A stretch of 37,028 nucleotides of DNA from Nocardia concava NBRC 100430 (GCF_000308815.1 NZ_BAFX01000001.1:1-37028); one strand, 5' to 3'. Counted from the first letter of the stretch, positions 1 to 7,763 are shown. Translations and numbers: made by a program. The notes: generated from the letters alone by a model not told the origin.

Positions 1-1
1 T

Positions 2-766
2 TCCCCGGACGCACAGGGCGGTTCGCCCTTCCAGGAGGGTTGGTCGCAGCTGCCGCAGCGGGAGCCGCAGTCCAACCTGTACCGTCCCGGCCAGGCCGCG
101 ACCCCGGGCAGCACCGGCAGCCTCAAGGGTGGCGGCGGTCTGCAGGGTGGTGGCCTGCAGGGCGGTGTCTCCAACGCGCGCACGACCGCCGACCTGGCGG
201 CCAAGGCGGCGCGCAAGGAGGCGGCCATGGTGAAGTCCGTCGGCATCGACGGACCGACCCGCAGCATCGCCCGCCCGGAACTGGTCAAGGATCTGCCCGA
301 TCTGTCCGAGCTGCGGCACCCGCTGCCGCCGCCGGAGCCGATCGCGCCGGCCGGTCCGGTCTCGCCGTCCGCCCCCGCGGCGGTGGCGCAGGCCGCGGCC
401 ACCGGTGAGCCGCTGCGCGCCACCGTGCAGCTGCGCCACATCGACCCGTGGTCCACGCTGAAGGTCTCGCTGGTGATCAGCGTGGCCATGTTCTTCGTGT
501 GGATGCTGGCCGTCGGCCTGCTGTACCTGGTGCTCGAGGGCATGGGCGTGTGGGAGCGCGTGAACTCCACCCTGGGCGACTTCGCCGACAGCTCCAACTC
601 CAGTTCGGCGCTCATCGACGCGGGCTCGGTGTTCGGCTACGCCGGTGTCATCGGCCTCATCAATGTGGTGCTGCTGACGGCCCTGTCGACCGTGGGCGTG
701 TTCGTCTACAACCAGTGCACCGATCTGGTCGGCGGCATCCAGGTCACCCTGGCCGATCCGGACTAG
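2..766 (+). CDS. DUF3566 family membrane protein, C-terminal part
   Basis: The gene enters from the left edge in frame 2, so only its last 254 codons are visible. The visible part begins with a Gly/Gln/Pro-rich soluble stretch, then an Ala/Lys helix and a Pro-rich linker. The C-terminal 110 residues match the DUF3566 pattern: a first membrane helix ([20 protein letters not shown]), a Ser/Asn-rich loop, and a second hydrophobic helix ending near [13 protein letters not shown]. In mycobacteria the homologue (Rv0007) lies directly after gyrA and before ileT, and the tRNA-Ile here follows in the same way, so the missing upstream neighbour is probably gyrA. The molecular role of the family is unknown; it is an inner-membrane protein. 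Confidence 0.88.
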   Translation, partial: SPDAQGGSPFQEGWSQLPQREPQSNLYRPGQAATPGSTGSLKGGGGLQGGGLQGGVSNARTTADLAAKAARKEAAMVKSVGIDGPTRSIARPELVKDLPDLSELRHPLPPPEPIAPAGPVSPSAPAAVAQAAATGEPLRATVQLRHIDPWSTLKVSLVISVAMFFVWMLAVGLLYLVLEGMGVWERVNSTLGDFADSSNSSSALIDAGSVFGYAGVIGLINVVLLTALSTVGVFVYNQCTDLVGGIQVTLADPD

Positions 767-792
767 GGAATCCGCTGTTTCGATCCGCCTCG

Positions 793-838
793 ACGGCCGG
801 TCGGACTCGCCTCCGCGAGCCTCTGACCGGCCGTTTTG
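793..838 (+). terminator. Rho-independent terminator of the DUF3566 gene
   Basis: A perfect 10-bp stem (ACGGCCGGTC at 793-802 with GACCGGCCGT at 825-834) encloses an inner ctcgc/gcgag hairpin and is followed by TTTT. It lies 27 nt after the stop codon and separates the protein gene from the tRNA pair. Confidence 0.75.
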
Positions 839-865
839 GTTATCATCGGTGAGGTACGGTAATCT
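836..865 (+). promoter_or_regulatory. Candidate promoter of the tRNA-Ile/tRNA-Ala pair
   Basis: TTGGTT (836-841) and TAATCT (860-865) are spaced by 18 nt and fit a housekeeping sigma promoter starting near 872, about 33 nt before tRNA-Ile. The -35 hexamer matches TTGACA at only three positions and overlaps the preceding terminator tail. Read by eye only. Confidence 0.35.
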
Positions 866-904
866 TCTGCCTCGTTCGAGTTACACACTCCGAACACCCA
901 CTAC

Positions 905-978
905 GGGCCTATAGCTCAGGCGGTTAGAGCGCTTCGCTGATAACGAAGAGGTCGGAGGTTCAAGTCCTCCTAGGCCCA
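905..978 (+). tRNA. ileT: tRNA-Ile (GAT)
   Basis: Complete cloverleaf of 74 nt. Acceptor GGGCCTA pairs with TAGGCCC, the anticodon loop is ctGATaa between cttcg and cgaag arms, and the T-arm is GGAGG-TTCAAGT-CCTCC. CCA is not encoded. It follows the DUF3566 gene as ileT does in mycobacteria. Confidence 0.97.
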
Positions 979-1009
979 CTTACAGGTAAAGATCGAACTG
1001 CCTTCCCAA

Positions 1010-1082
1010 GGGGCCTTAGCTCAATTGGCAGAGCACTGCCTTTGCAAGGCAGGGGTTAGGGGTTCGATTCCCCTAGGCTCCA
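1010..1082 (+). tRNA. alaT: tRNA-Ala (TGC)
   Basis: Complete cloverleaf of 73 nt. Acceptor GGGGCCT pairs with AGGCTCC (one G-T pair), the anticodon loop is ttTGCaa, and the T-arm is AGGGG-TTCGATT-CCCCT. CCA is not encoded. It lies 31 nt after tRNA-Ile without a terminator between, so the two are probably cotranscribed. Confidence 0.97.
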
Positions 1083-1089
1083 CAAATTA

Positions 1090-1117
1090 GCCGCAGACCA
1101 ATCGGTCTGCGGCTTTT
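1090..1117 (+). terminator. Terminator of the tRNA pair
   Basis: A 10-bp GC-rich stem (GCCGCAGACC with GGTCTGCGGC) with loop aatc is followed by TTTT, 7 nt after tRNA-Ala. A textbook intrinsic terminator. Confidence 0.88.
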
Positions 1118-1160
1118 GTCGTTCCGGTGGCTCGACTGTGGTTCCAGTACTGTGGATTTC

Positions 1161-1268
1161 ATGAAATTCGTTCTCACGATCGTTGTGATCGCCGCCGTCG
1201 TGTTCGGAATCAGCAAGCTGCGTCAGCGCAATGACGCCGATCTCTGGCACGAGGTCACCACCCGCTGA
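1161..1268 (+). CDS. DLW-39 family small protein
   Basis: A 35-residue ORF. The N-terminus is a single hydrophobic helix (MKFVLTIVVIAAVVFG), followed by a basic stretch and the sequence DADLWHEVT. The DLW motif and the very short length define the actinobacterial DLW-39 family, which is typically found beside the ileT/alaT tRNAs near gyrA, as here. It is predicted to be a single-pass membrane microprotein. No function is known. No clear ribosome-binding site is visible upstream, and the start is taken as the only ATG that includes the hydrophobic segment. Confidence 0.85.
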   Translation: MKFVLTIVVIAAVVFGISKLRQRNDADLWHEVTTR

Positions 1269-1343
1269 CCCCGTCCGATTCGGGCCGGAAACTTCGCCAT
1301 TGTGACACGGGACAAGCGGCGGTTTTCGGCCCGTTTCACGTCG

Positions 1344-1349
1344 TATCGT
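1344..1349 (+). promoter_or_regulatory. Candidate -10 box for a leaderless adenylate cyclase mRNA
   Basis: TATCGT lies so that the expected transcription start, about 7 nt downstream, falls on the ATG at 1356. This and the lack of a ribosome-binding site suggest a leaderless transcript. No convincing -35 box is seen. Confidence 0.35.
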
Positions 1350-1355
1350 CGTGGG

Positions 1356-2381
1356 ATGGCGTCCACTGAGATCTCCGAGCTGGTGCAGTCCGTGGTGGAG
1401 CCGTACCTGCTCGGGGGCGCGCGGAAGTACGACCGGCAGCAGGTTTCGGAACTGACGGGGCTGCCGAATTCGATCACCCGGCGGCTGTGGGTCTCGCTGG
1501 GCTTTCCGGCCGATCCCGATGACAAGGCGGTCGAGTACAGCGACTCCGACATCGAGGCCGCCAAGACCTTCGCCAAGCTGAATGTGCTCGCCTCCGCGGA
1601 CATTCACCGTCAGACCACCGCCGCGCGCACGCTGGGTCGCTCCATGGCGCGGCTGGCGGAGTGGCAGGTGGATCTGGTGACCGAGGAGATCCTGGCCCGG
1701 ATCGCGACCATCACCAAGGAGAATCCGGACGCCGATCCGGTCGAGGCCGCGCGCGTCGCCACCGACGAGGTGGTCACCGAGTTCGAGACGTTGCAGCGCT
1801 ACGCCTTTCGGCGGCATCTGGACGCGGCGCTGGCCCGCTCCCTGGACGCCGGCTCGGTCGCGGGGGACACGCTGCGGGTGCTGGCCGTCGGCTTCGCCGA
1901 TATGGTCGGCTACACCCGCCTGACCCGCCACCTGGAGCCCGATGAGCTGTCGGCGCTGCTGGAGGCGTTCGAGACGGCCACCAGCAATGCCATCGTGGCC
2001 AATGGCGGCTGGGTGATCAAGAACGTCGGTGACGAAGTCATGTTCGCGGCGGCCACGGCCTCCCAGGGCGCGCGGATCGCGATCGCCGTGCAGGAGGCGG
2101 CCGTCGCCTCGCACGGCGTCACCCAGGAATTGCGCGTGGGGCTGGCCTACGGCAGTGTCCTGCAACGCTTCGGCGACCTCTACGGCTCGGTGGTGAACAC
2201 CGCCGCGCGACTCACCGGTGTGGCGCGTCCGGGCACCGTGCTCGTCGATGACGGGGTGGCCGAGGCGATCGAGGACGATCCGGAATTCACGCTGCGGCAC
2301 CTGGCCACCGTGCGGGTGAAGGGGATCAATCGACTGCACGGGCATGTGCTGCGCCGCAACATGATTCGCCCGCTCGTATAA
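1356..2381 (+). CDS. Class III adenylate/guanylate cyclase with N-terminal regulatory domain
   Basis: A 341-residue soluble cyclase making a cyclic nucleotide, most likely cAMP. The C-terminal catalytic domain (about residues 170-335) has the residues expected for activity: first metal Asp182 in GFADMVGYT, substrate-specifying Lys222 in VIKNVGDE, second metal Asp226, a candidate adenine Asp in RFGDLYG, and the transition-state Asn and Arg of VNTAARL. A lone domain must homodimerise. The N-terminal 150 residues are helical and resemble the adenylate cyclase regulatory domain that gives pH-dependent autoinhibition in M. tuberculosis Rv1264; that link is from memory. An in-frame GTG at 1302 would add 18 residues. 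I prefer 1356 because a -10-like TATCGT sits 7 nt upstream. No membrane helices are seen. Confidence 0.9.
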   Translation: MASTEISELVQSVVEPYLLGGARKYDRQQVSELTGLPNSITRRLWVSLGFPADPDDKAVEYSDSDIEAAKTFAKLNVLASADIHRQTTAARTLGRSMARLAEWQVDLVTEEILARIATITKENPDADPVEAARVATDEVVTEFETLQRYAFRRHLDAALARSLDAGSVAGDTLRVLAVGFADMVGYTRLTRHLEPDELSALLEAFETATSNAIVANGGWVIKNVGDEVMFAAATASQGARIAIAVQEAAVASHGVTQELRVGLAYGSVLQRFGDLYGSVVNTAARLTGVARPGTVLVDDGVAEAIEDDPEFTLRHLATVRVKGINRLHGHVLRRNMIRPLV

Positions 2382-2422
2382 CCGAGATTCCTACACCGGC
2401 GTAACCGACCCCGGACATAGGG

Positions 2423-2491
2423 GCGGGCCTCGGCGAAGGGGGGGAGTTAGCCGAGGCCCGCGTTAGGTCGGCCCGGGGGGGAGGGGCCGAC
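2423..2491 (+). other. Tandem hairpins with identical G-rich loops; rest of 2382-2829 gene-free
   Basis: Two perfect hairpins follow the cyclase stop. The first has a 12-bp stem (GCGGGCCTCGGC, 2423-2434, with 2450-2461) and a 15-nt loop. The second has an 8-bp stem (GTCGGCCC, 2467-2474, with 2484-2491) and a 9-nt loop. Both loops contain GGGGGGGAG. Neither stem has a T-tract. They may act as an actinobacterial terminator without U-tail or as a protein or RNA binding element. The remaining bases to 2829 show no plausible gene; ORFs there have no family resemblance or ribosome-binding site. Confidence 0.6.
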
Positions 2492-2829
2492 GGGAACGAT
2501 CCTACGCGACGATTTCCGATTGTGTGGCTATCGGGGCACCGCGTTCCAAGATTTTTTCGAGGAAAAAGTGTCGTACCCGAGTGGCAGCATGGGTTCGTGA
2601 CCGAATTGCGTCCTTCGTCGAATTCGATTCGAGTAGCGCACTACTCGCGATCGGGGCCGATGGCCGGGCGGATCATCGAATCGGCCGCATCCCATACCGG
2701 CACCCCCGAGCACCGCCGGACCCCCATTGGGATGCGGCCACTTGCGTGCCGGGCCATACTGGCCGAGAGCGTTTGGTCTTGTTCGACCTTATTTGTGCAG
2801 TTCAAAGCCAGCGCATAGTCAGGAGAATC

Positions 2830-3822
2830 ATGCCCGACGCCATAGTTGCCGAGGGACTGGTCAAGAAGTACGGCCGCCTGGTCGCACTCGACGGTCTGGA
2901 CCTGTCCGTCCCCGAAGGCACCGTCACCGCTCTGCTCGGCCCGAACGGCGCCGGCAAAACCACCGCGGTACGGGTGCTCACCACCCTGCTGATTCCGGAC
3001 GCCGGCCGCGCCACCGTCGCCGGCGTGGACGTGTTGAAGGATCCCCAGCTGTTGCGTTCCCGCATCGGCACCTCGGGGCAGTATGCCGCGGTCGACGAAT
3101 ACCTCACGGGTTTCGAGAATCTCGAGATGGTCGGGCGGCTCTATCACATGGGCGTGCAGCGCAGTAAGGATCGCGCGCGCGAGCTGCTGGACCGCTTCCG
3201 CCTCGCCGACGCCGCCGACCGGCCGGTCAAGGGTTATTCCGGCGGTATGCGCCGCCGCCTCGACCTGGCGGGCGCTTTGGTCGCGAATCCGCCGGTGCTG
3301 TTCCTGGACGAGCCCACCACCGGTCTGGATCCCCGTGCGCGCCTGGATCTCTGGGATGTCATCGAGGAATTGGTGGCGGGCGGCACCACGCTGCTGCTGA
3401 CCACCCAGTACCTCGAGGAGGCGGACCGGCTGGCCGATTCCATCGCGGTCATCGACCACGGCCGGGTCATTGCCGAGGGCACCTCAGACGAGCTCAAGGC
3501 GATGGTGGGCGGGGACCGGATCGAGCTGGTCGTCGACCATGCGGACAACCTCGCCGTCGCGCAGCGGGCGCTGGAAGGCTTGGCGCACGGGGAGATTCGG
3601 CTCGAGCCGAGCATGCGGCGCATCATCGTCCCGGTCAACGACGGGTCGCAGGCGCTGGTGGACGCCATCGGACAGCTCGCCAAACATGAGGTGAGCATTC
3701 ACGATGTGGGTCTGCGGCGGCCCTCGCTCGACGATGTGTTCCTCTCGCTGACCGGGCACGAGGCCGAGGAACTGATCAACGGCAACCAAAAGGCCGACGA
3801 GAAGGTCGGAGGAGCCCGATGA
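2830..3822 (+). CDS. DrrA-type ABC transporter ATP-binding protein
   Basis: A 330-residue nucleotide-binding subunit of an export ABC transporter of the daunorubicin-resistance (DrrA) family. It has Walker A GPNGAGKTT, signature YSGGMRRRLDLA, Walker B VLFLDEPTTGLDP, and the family's Gln in place of the switch His (LLTTQYLEEAD). The C-terminal 90 residues are the DrrA-specific extension. The start at 2830 has AGGAG 5-9 nt upstream; longer in-frame extensions lack homology. It overlaps the permease gene by 4 nt (ATGA), so the two are cotranslated. The substrate cannot be read from sequence: the family exports drugs and lipids. No biosynthetic genes flank it, so self-protection or lipid export is more likely than antibiotic secretion. 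Confidence 0.92.
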   Translation: MPDAIVAEGLVKKYGRLVALDGLDLSVPEGTVTALLGPNGAGKTTAVRVLTTLLIPDAGRATVAGVDVLKDPQLLRSRIGTSGQYAAVDEYLTGFENLEMVGRLYHMGVQRSKDRARELLDRFRLADAADRPVKGYSGGMRRRLDLAGALVANPPVLFLDEPTTGLDPRARLDLWDVIEELVAGGTTLLLTTQYLEEADRLADSIAVIDHGRVIAEGTSDELKAMVGGDRIELVVDHADNLAVAQRALEGLAHGEIRLEPSMRRIIVPVNDGSQALVDAIGQLAKHEVSIHDVGLRRPSLDDVFLSLTGHEAEELINGNQKADEKVGGAR

Positions 3823-4667
3823 GCGCCACTCTCGCTGTCGCCGAAAAGCCCTCGCTCACACAGCGACTCACGATGCTGGTCAGTGACAGCCTGACCATCA
3901 CCAAGCGCAATGTCATCAAGATCAAGCGTGTGCCCGACGTCCTGATCTTCACGACGCTCTCGCCGATCATGTTCGTGCTGTTGTTCGCGTACGTGTTCGG
4001 CACCGCGATCCAGGTGCCGGGCATGTCGGGCGGCTACCGCGAATTCCTGATCGCCGGCATCTTCGCCCAGACCGTCGTCTTCGGCGGCACCTTCACCGGT
4101 CTGAGCCTGGCCGAGGACATGCAGAAGGGCATCATCGACCGATTCCGTTCCCTGCCAATGGAACCGGCGGCGGTCCTGATCGGGCGCACCAGTGCCGACG
4201 TGGTCATCAATATGGTGAGCCTGGTGGTGATGTCGCTGGCTGGTCTGCTGGTCGGCTGGCGTATTCGGGGATCGTTCCTGGACGCGGTGCTGGCCTATGT
4301 GCTGCTGTTGCTGTTCGCCTATGCCGTCTCGTGGATCATGGCGGTGATCGGCCTGATCGTGCGGGCGCCCGAGGTGTTCAACAACGCGGTGTTCATGGTG
4401 ATCTTCCCGCTCACCTTCCTGGCCAACACCTTCGTGCCGCTGGACAAGCTGCCCGCGCCGCTGAAGCTGTTCGCGAACTGGAATCCGGTGTCGGCCTTGA
4501 CCCAGGCCACCCGCGACCTGTTCGGCAACACCAGCGCGCAATTGCCGCCGCCCGATGTCTGGTCCATGCGGCATCCGGTGGCGACCACCCTGATCTGGGT
4601 GGTCGTGATCCTGGCGATCTTCGTGCCGCTGGCCGTGCGTCAGTACAAGCGCTCGGTCAGCCGCTGA
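3819..4667 (+). CDS. DrrB-type ABC-2 transporter permease
   Basis: A 282-residue ABC-2 membrane subunit, partner of the preceding ATPase. The N-terminal 45 residues are cytosolic, followed by about six membrane helices. The region LAEDMQKGIIDRFRSLPMEPAAVLIGRT is the typical ABC-2 coupling motif before the central helices, and the segment FVPLDKLPAPLKLFANWNPVSALTQATRDLFG before the last helix is also family-typical. The start overlaps the upstream stop (ATGA) and a GGAGG lies 6 nt before it. The gene ends 25 nt before the convergent 59-residue ORF, and no terminator is obvious. Confidence 0.92.
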   Translation: MSATLAVAEKPSLTQRLTMLVSDSLTITKRNVIKIKRVPDVLIFTTLSPIMFVLLFAYVFGTAIQVPGMSGGYREFLIAGIFAQTVVFGGTFTGLSLAEDMQKGIIDRFRSLPMEPAAVLIGRTSADVVINMVSLVVMSLAGLLVGWRIRGSFLDAVLAYVLLLLFAYAVSWIMAVIGLIVRAPEVFNNAVFMVIFPLTFLANTFVPLDKLPAPLKLFANWNPVSALTQATRDLFGNTSAQLPPPDVWSMRHPVATTLIWVVVILAIFVPLAVRQYKRSVSR

Positions 4668-4692
4668 CCGAGTCCGATGGCGCGCGGCCGGG

Positions 4693-4872
4693 TCAGTGGG
4701 TGACCAGATCCGGCGTCGGCGCGGAACCGTTGCGCGAATAGCCCAGGCGCGGCGGCTCCGCGGCCGGTGCCGGCGGCTGTGGGCGCTTGCTCACGAAGAA
4801 CGCTATGACGCCGCCCGCAATCGCGAATAGGGCGGCCACGATGACCTTGTTACGAACGCTCCCCAGCTCCAT
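4693..4872 (-). CDS. Small single-pass membrane protein, unknown function
   Basis: A 59-residue ORF starting MELGSVRNK, with one hydrophobic helix (VIVAALFAIAGGVIAFFV) and a Pro/Ala-rich tail containing SKRPQPPAPAAEPPRLG. The positive residues before the helix suggest an N-in topology. It lies downstream of glmS on the same strand, separated by the glmS terminator. I do not recognise the family. The frame continues upstream without an early stop, but upstream residues are low-quality antisense-like sequence, so the ATG just before the helix is the best start. The ribosome-binding site is weak. Confidence 0.6.
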   Translation of the reverse strand: MELGSVRNKVIVAALFAIAGGVIAFFVSKRPQPPAPAAEPPRLGYSRNGSAPTPDLVTH

Positions 4873-4914
4873 CCGACCATGCTGGCACAGCAATGGAATT
4901 CGTGCACGGAGTGG

Positions 4915-4941
4915 GGGTATGGGGGCATAGCCCCCATACCC
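4915..4941 (-). terminator. Strong hairpin at the glmS 3' end
   Basis: A perfect 12-bp stem (GGGTATGGGGGC, 4915-4926, with 4930-4941) and a 3-nt loop begins 3 nt after the glmS stop. A further GGAGTG/CACTCC pairing (4908-4913 with 4945-4950) extends it into the last glmS codons. There is no T-tract, as is common in this phylum. Confidence 0.6.
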
Positions 4942-4943
4942 GT

Positions 4944-6782
4944 TCACTCCACGGTGACGCTCTTGGCGAGGTTGCGGGGCTTGTCGACGTCCCGGCCCAG
5001 AGCCATGGCCGTGTGATATGCGAGCAGCTGCAGCGGGATAGTCAGGATGATCGGATCGAGTACGTCGCACACCGCCGGAACTCGAATCACCGCATCCGCC
5101 AAGCCATCCGGCAGATCGGTGTTCGTGACCGCGATGACGGGCCCACCGCGCGCCTTGATCTGTTCGATGGTGGTGATGTTCTTGGCCAGCAGCTCATCAC
5201 CCGGCACCAGGACGATGCTCGGCATCTCCGGATCAATCAAAGCCAGCGGCCCGTGCTTGAGCTCTGAGCCCTGATACGCCTCGGCGTGAATGTAGGAGAT
5301 CTCCTTGAGCTTCTGCGCACCCTCGCGCGCCACCGGCCACGCCCGCACCCGTCCGATGAAGAACATGCTGCGCGCCTTGGCATATCGCGCCGCGACATCC
5401 GCGATGGCCGCGTCCGCGGCCAGCACCGCGTCGATGGCGTCGGGCAGCGCGCGCAGTCCGTTGACGATGCGCTCACCCCCGGCGGCCGACAGGTCGCGGA
5501 CCCTGCCGAGCAGCAGCGCCAGCATGGCGAAGGAGACCGTCATATTGGTCAGCGCCTTGGTGGACGCCACCGAGACCTCGGGGCCCGCGTGCAGGAACAC
5601 GCCCGCACCGCATTCGCGGGCGATGGCGCTGCCGACCACGTTCACCGCGCCGATCACCCGGCCGCCCTTGCGCTGCAATTCCTGAACGGCCGCAAGGGTA
5701 TCGATGGTCTCGCCGGACTGGCTGATGGCGACGTACAGCGCGTCCGGATCCACCACCGGATTGCGGTAGCGGAATTCGGAGGCGGGTTCGGCGGTGGCCG
5801 GAATCCGCGCCAGCTCCTCGACCAGCTGCGCACCCAGCTGGCCCGCGTAATAGGCCGAGCCGCAGCCCAGGAACACCACCTTGCTGATGCCGCGCAGCTC
5901 GCGCGCGTCCATATTGAGCCCGCCCAGGTGGGCGGTCGCGAATCGTTCGTCCAGCCGGCCGCGGAGCGCCCGGCGGACGGCGTCGGGCTGTTCGGCCATT
6001 TCTTTGCGCATGAAGTCGGGGTACCCGCCCAGCGCGTAGTCCTCCGCCGCCATATCGATGGTGGTGGGGATCTTGTCGGTGCGGCGGGCCTCGAGACCCA
6101 GTGTGCTGGTGCGGAATTCGCCGGCGCGCACGGTGGCCAGCTCGCCGTCGTCGAGGAACACCACGCGCTGGGTGTGGTGCACCAGGGCGGCCACGTCGGA
6201 GGCCACGAACATCTCGCCGTCGCCGACGCCGAGCACGATGGGGGAGCCGTTGCGGGCCACCACCAGTTCGTCGGGGCGGCGGGCGTCGAGCACCAGCAGG
6301 CCGTAGGTGCCCTCGACGCGGCGCATGGCGGTGCGCACGGCGTCCTCGAGGGTCTCGGCGCCGTCCAGCGCGGCGGCGACCAGGTGGGCGATCGCCTCGG
6401 TGTCGGTGTCGGAGACGAATTCCACGCCCTCGGCGGTGAGGGAGGCGCGCAGTTCCTCGGCGTTCTCGACGATTCCGTTGTGCACCACCGCGATCCGGCC
6501 GGAGCCGTCGGTGTGCGGGTGCGCGTTGGCGTCGGAGGGCTCGCCGTGGGTGGCCCAGCGGGTGTGGGCGATGCCGACATTGCCCTTCAGCCGCGCGCCC
6601 TCGGCGTCGACCCGGTCGCGCAGGTCCTGGACCCGGCCCTGGGTCTTGGTGACGCGCAGGCGTCCCCGGTGCGGCACGGCCAGTCCCGCGGAGTCGTAGC
6701 CCCGGTACTCGAGCCGGTGCAGGCCCTCCAGCAGGACCGGAACGGCCTCACGATGCCCGATATAACCGACGATTCCACACAT
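4944..6782 (-). CDS. glmS: Glutamine-fructose-6-phosphate aminotransferase (isomerizing)
   Basis: A 612-residue full-length GlmS. It converts fructose-6-phosphate and glutamine to glucosamine-6-phosphate and glutamate, the first step to UDP-GlcNAc for peptidoglycan. The N-terminal class II glutamine amidotransferase domain starts MCGIVGYIGHREAV with the nucleophile Cys2 and includes HRLEYRGYDSAG and THGEPSDANAHPH. Two SIS domains follow (VFLGCGSAYYAGQ and ISQSGETIDTLA in the first, RVRAWPVAREGAQKLKEISYIHAEAYQG in the second). The C-terminus ends in the conserved PRNLAKSVTVE. TAGGAG lies 12 nt before the start and overlaps the stop codon of the 89-residue gene upstream, indicating translational coupling. 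There is no sign of the Firmicutes glmS ribozyme. Confidence 0.97.
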   Translation of the reverse strand: MCGIVGYIGHREAVPVLLEGLHRLEYRGYDSAGLAVPHRGRLRVTKTQGRVQDLRDRVDAEGARLKGNVGIAHTRWATHGEPSDANAHPHTDGSGRIAVVHNGIVENAEELRASLTAEGVEFVSDTDTEAIAHLVAAALDGAETLEDAVRTAMRRVEGTYGLLVLDARRPDELVVARNGSPIVLGVGDGEMFVASDVAALVHHTQRVVFLDDGELATVRAGEFRTSTLGLEARRTDKIPTTIDMAAEDYALGGYPDFMRKEMAEQPDAVRRALRGRLDERFATAHLGGLNMDARELRGISKVVFLGCGSAYYAGQLGAQLVEELARIPATAEPASEFRYRNPVVDPDALYVAISQSGETIDTLAAVQELQRKGGRVIGAVNVVGSAIARECGAGVFLHAGPEVSVASTKALTNMTVSFAMLALLLGRVRDLSAAGGERIVNGLRALPDAIDAVLAADAAIADVAARYAKARSMFFIGRVRAWPVAREGAQKLKEISYIHAEAYQGSELKHGPLALIDPEMPSIVLVPGDELLAKNITTIEQIKARGGPVIAVTNTDLPDGLADAVIRVPAVCDVLDPIILTIPLQLLAYHTAMALGRDVDKPRNLAKSVTVE

Positions 6783-6796
6783 TGCGCGGCGGACTC

Positions 6797-7066
6797 CTAC
6801 CCGTAGACGATGCGACGCAGCTGTCGTTCGGTGAATTCGGGGGCGGCCACCGGACGCTGCGCGAGCTCGTCCGCCAGGCGCTGCCAGATCTCGGCATTGC
6901 GGACCTGGCGGCCCTGGAGTTCGGCATGTCTGCGGCGCACGAACTGCTCGGCGGTCTCGTCGAAGTACCCGGCGACGTCGGCGACCACGCGGGCCGCGAC
7001 GGCGGTCGGCAGGCCGGTGGAGGCCGCCACATGGCGGACCAGATCGGCCGGAACCCCGTCATTCAC
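6797..7066 (-). CDS. Small helical protein upstream of glmS, unknown function
   Basis: An 89-residue protein starting at GTG 7066, entirely soluble and predicted helical. It is rich in charged residues and ends in the motif APEFTERQLRRIVYG. The central FVRRRHAELQGRQVRNAEIWQRLADEL resembles a small family of similar length that I recall from other bacteria (pattern RRRHxELQ, then NxxI, then a C-terminal RQLRRxxYG), but I cannot name a function. It ends 14 nt before glmS, and its TAG stop forms part of the glmS ribosome-binding site, so the two are probably coexpressed. ATG at 7062 is in another frame. It is divergent from ppiA across about 135 nt. Confidence 0.7.
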   Translation of the reverse strand: MNDGVPADLVRHVAASTGLPTAVAARVVADVAGYFDETAEQFVRRRHAELQGRQVRNAEIWQRLADELAQRPVAAPEFTERQLRRIVYG

Positions 7067-7199
7067 CCGACCGAACTTGCCATGCCGCGCCCGGTTCCGC
7101 CACTTTTCTGCCCGAATTCGGGCAGGGAATCACAGTGTGCGCCGATTCTGGCTGCTGAAAGTGTGCCGATTCGGGGTGTGGTTCGCGCCTGCACCTACG

Positions 7200-7736
7200 A
7201 TGGCGGTCGTGACCTCACCGAATCAGACCGCCGTGGCCACCCTCCACACGAACTACGGCGATATCAAGATCTCGCTCTTCGGTAACCACGCTCCCAAGAC
7301 GGTCGCGAACTTCATCGGCCTGGCCGACGGTTCCGCGCCGTACACCACCGCGAACGCCAAGGGCGAGAAGTCCGGGCCGTTCTACGACGGCGCGGTCTTC
7401 CACCGCGTGATCGACGGATTCATGATTCAGGGCGGCGACCCCACCGGCACCGGCCGCGGCGGCCCGGGCTACGAGTTCAAGGACGAATTCCACCCCGAAC
7501 TCCGCTTCGACCGCGGCTACCTGCTGGCCATGGCCAATGCCGGGCCGGGCACCAACGGCTCCCAGTTCTTCATCACGGTCGGCGCGCAGCCACACCTGAA
7601 CCGGCGGCACACCATCTTCGGCGAAGTGGTCGACCCGGATTCGCGCAAGGTGGTCGACGCCATCGCCACCACCTCGACCGATCGCAACGACCGGCCCAAG
7701 GACGACGTCGTCATCGAGAGCATCACCCTCTCCTGA
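7200..7736 (+). CDS. ppiA: Peptidyl-prolyl cis-trans isomerase, cyclophilin type
   Basis: A 178-residue cytosolic cyclophilin that isomerises X-Pro bonds. The cyclophilin core is complete: FYDGAVFHRVIDGFMIQGGDPTGTGRGGPGY holds the catalytic Arg (FHRV), then MANAGPGTNGSQFFITVG and LNRRHTIFGEV. It is close to mycobacterial PpiA (Rv0009) and in the same genomic place. The start is either ATG 7200 or GTG 7209. The box TACGAT (7196-7201) would place transcription initiation near 7208, favouring a leaderless start at GTG 7209. The frame is open far upstream, but that region is not cyclophilin. No signal peptide is seen. Confidence 0.95.
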   Translation: MAVVTSPNQTAVATLHTNYGDIKISLFGNHAPKTVANFIGLADGSAPYTTANAKGEKSGPFYDGAVFHRVIDGFMIQGGDPTGTGRGGPGYEFKDEFHPELRFDRGYLLAMANAGPGTNGSQFFITVGAQPHLNRRHTIFGEVVDPDSRKVVDAIATTSTDRNDRPKDDVVIESITLS

Positions 7737-7763
7737 ATCAGTCCACAGCGGAAAAGAACTCAC

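Noticed and set aside
1333..1346. Half parS (GTTTCACGT) before the cyclase gene
   Set aside because: Only one half matches; the second half (CGTATC) does not pair or fit parS.
2522..2829. Coding frames in the gap before the ABC exporter
   Set aside because: No ribosome-binding site, no recognisable protein pattern, and the ATPase fold starts cleanly at 2830.
6783..6796. glmS ribozyme in the glmS leader
   Set aside because: Only 14 nt separate glmS from the upstream gene, and the ribozyme belongs to Firmicutes-type leaders.
5286..6806. 506-codon plus-strand frame opposite glmS
   Set aside because: His/Gly/Arg-rich translation with no domain, a GC-bias shadow of glmS; the same applies to long frames opposite pknA, pbpA, rodA, pstP, DUF58 and gltB.
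6810..7199. Long N-terminal extension of ppiA
   Set aside because: The translated extension is Arg/Ala/Ser-rich antisense sequence of the 89-residue gene; homology begins after 7200.
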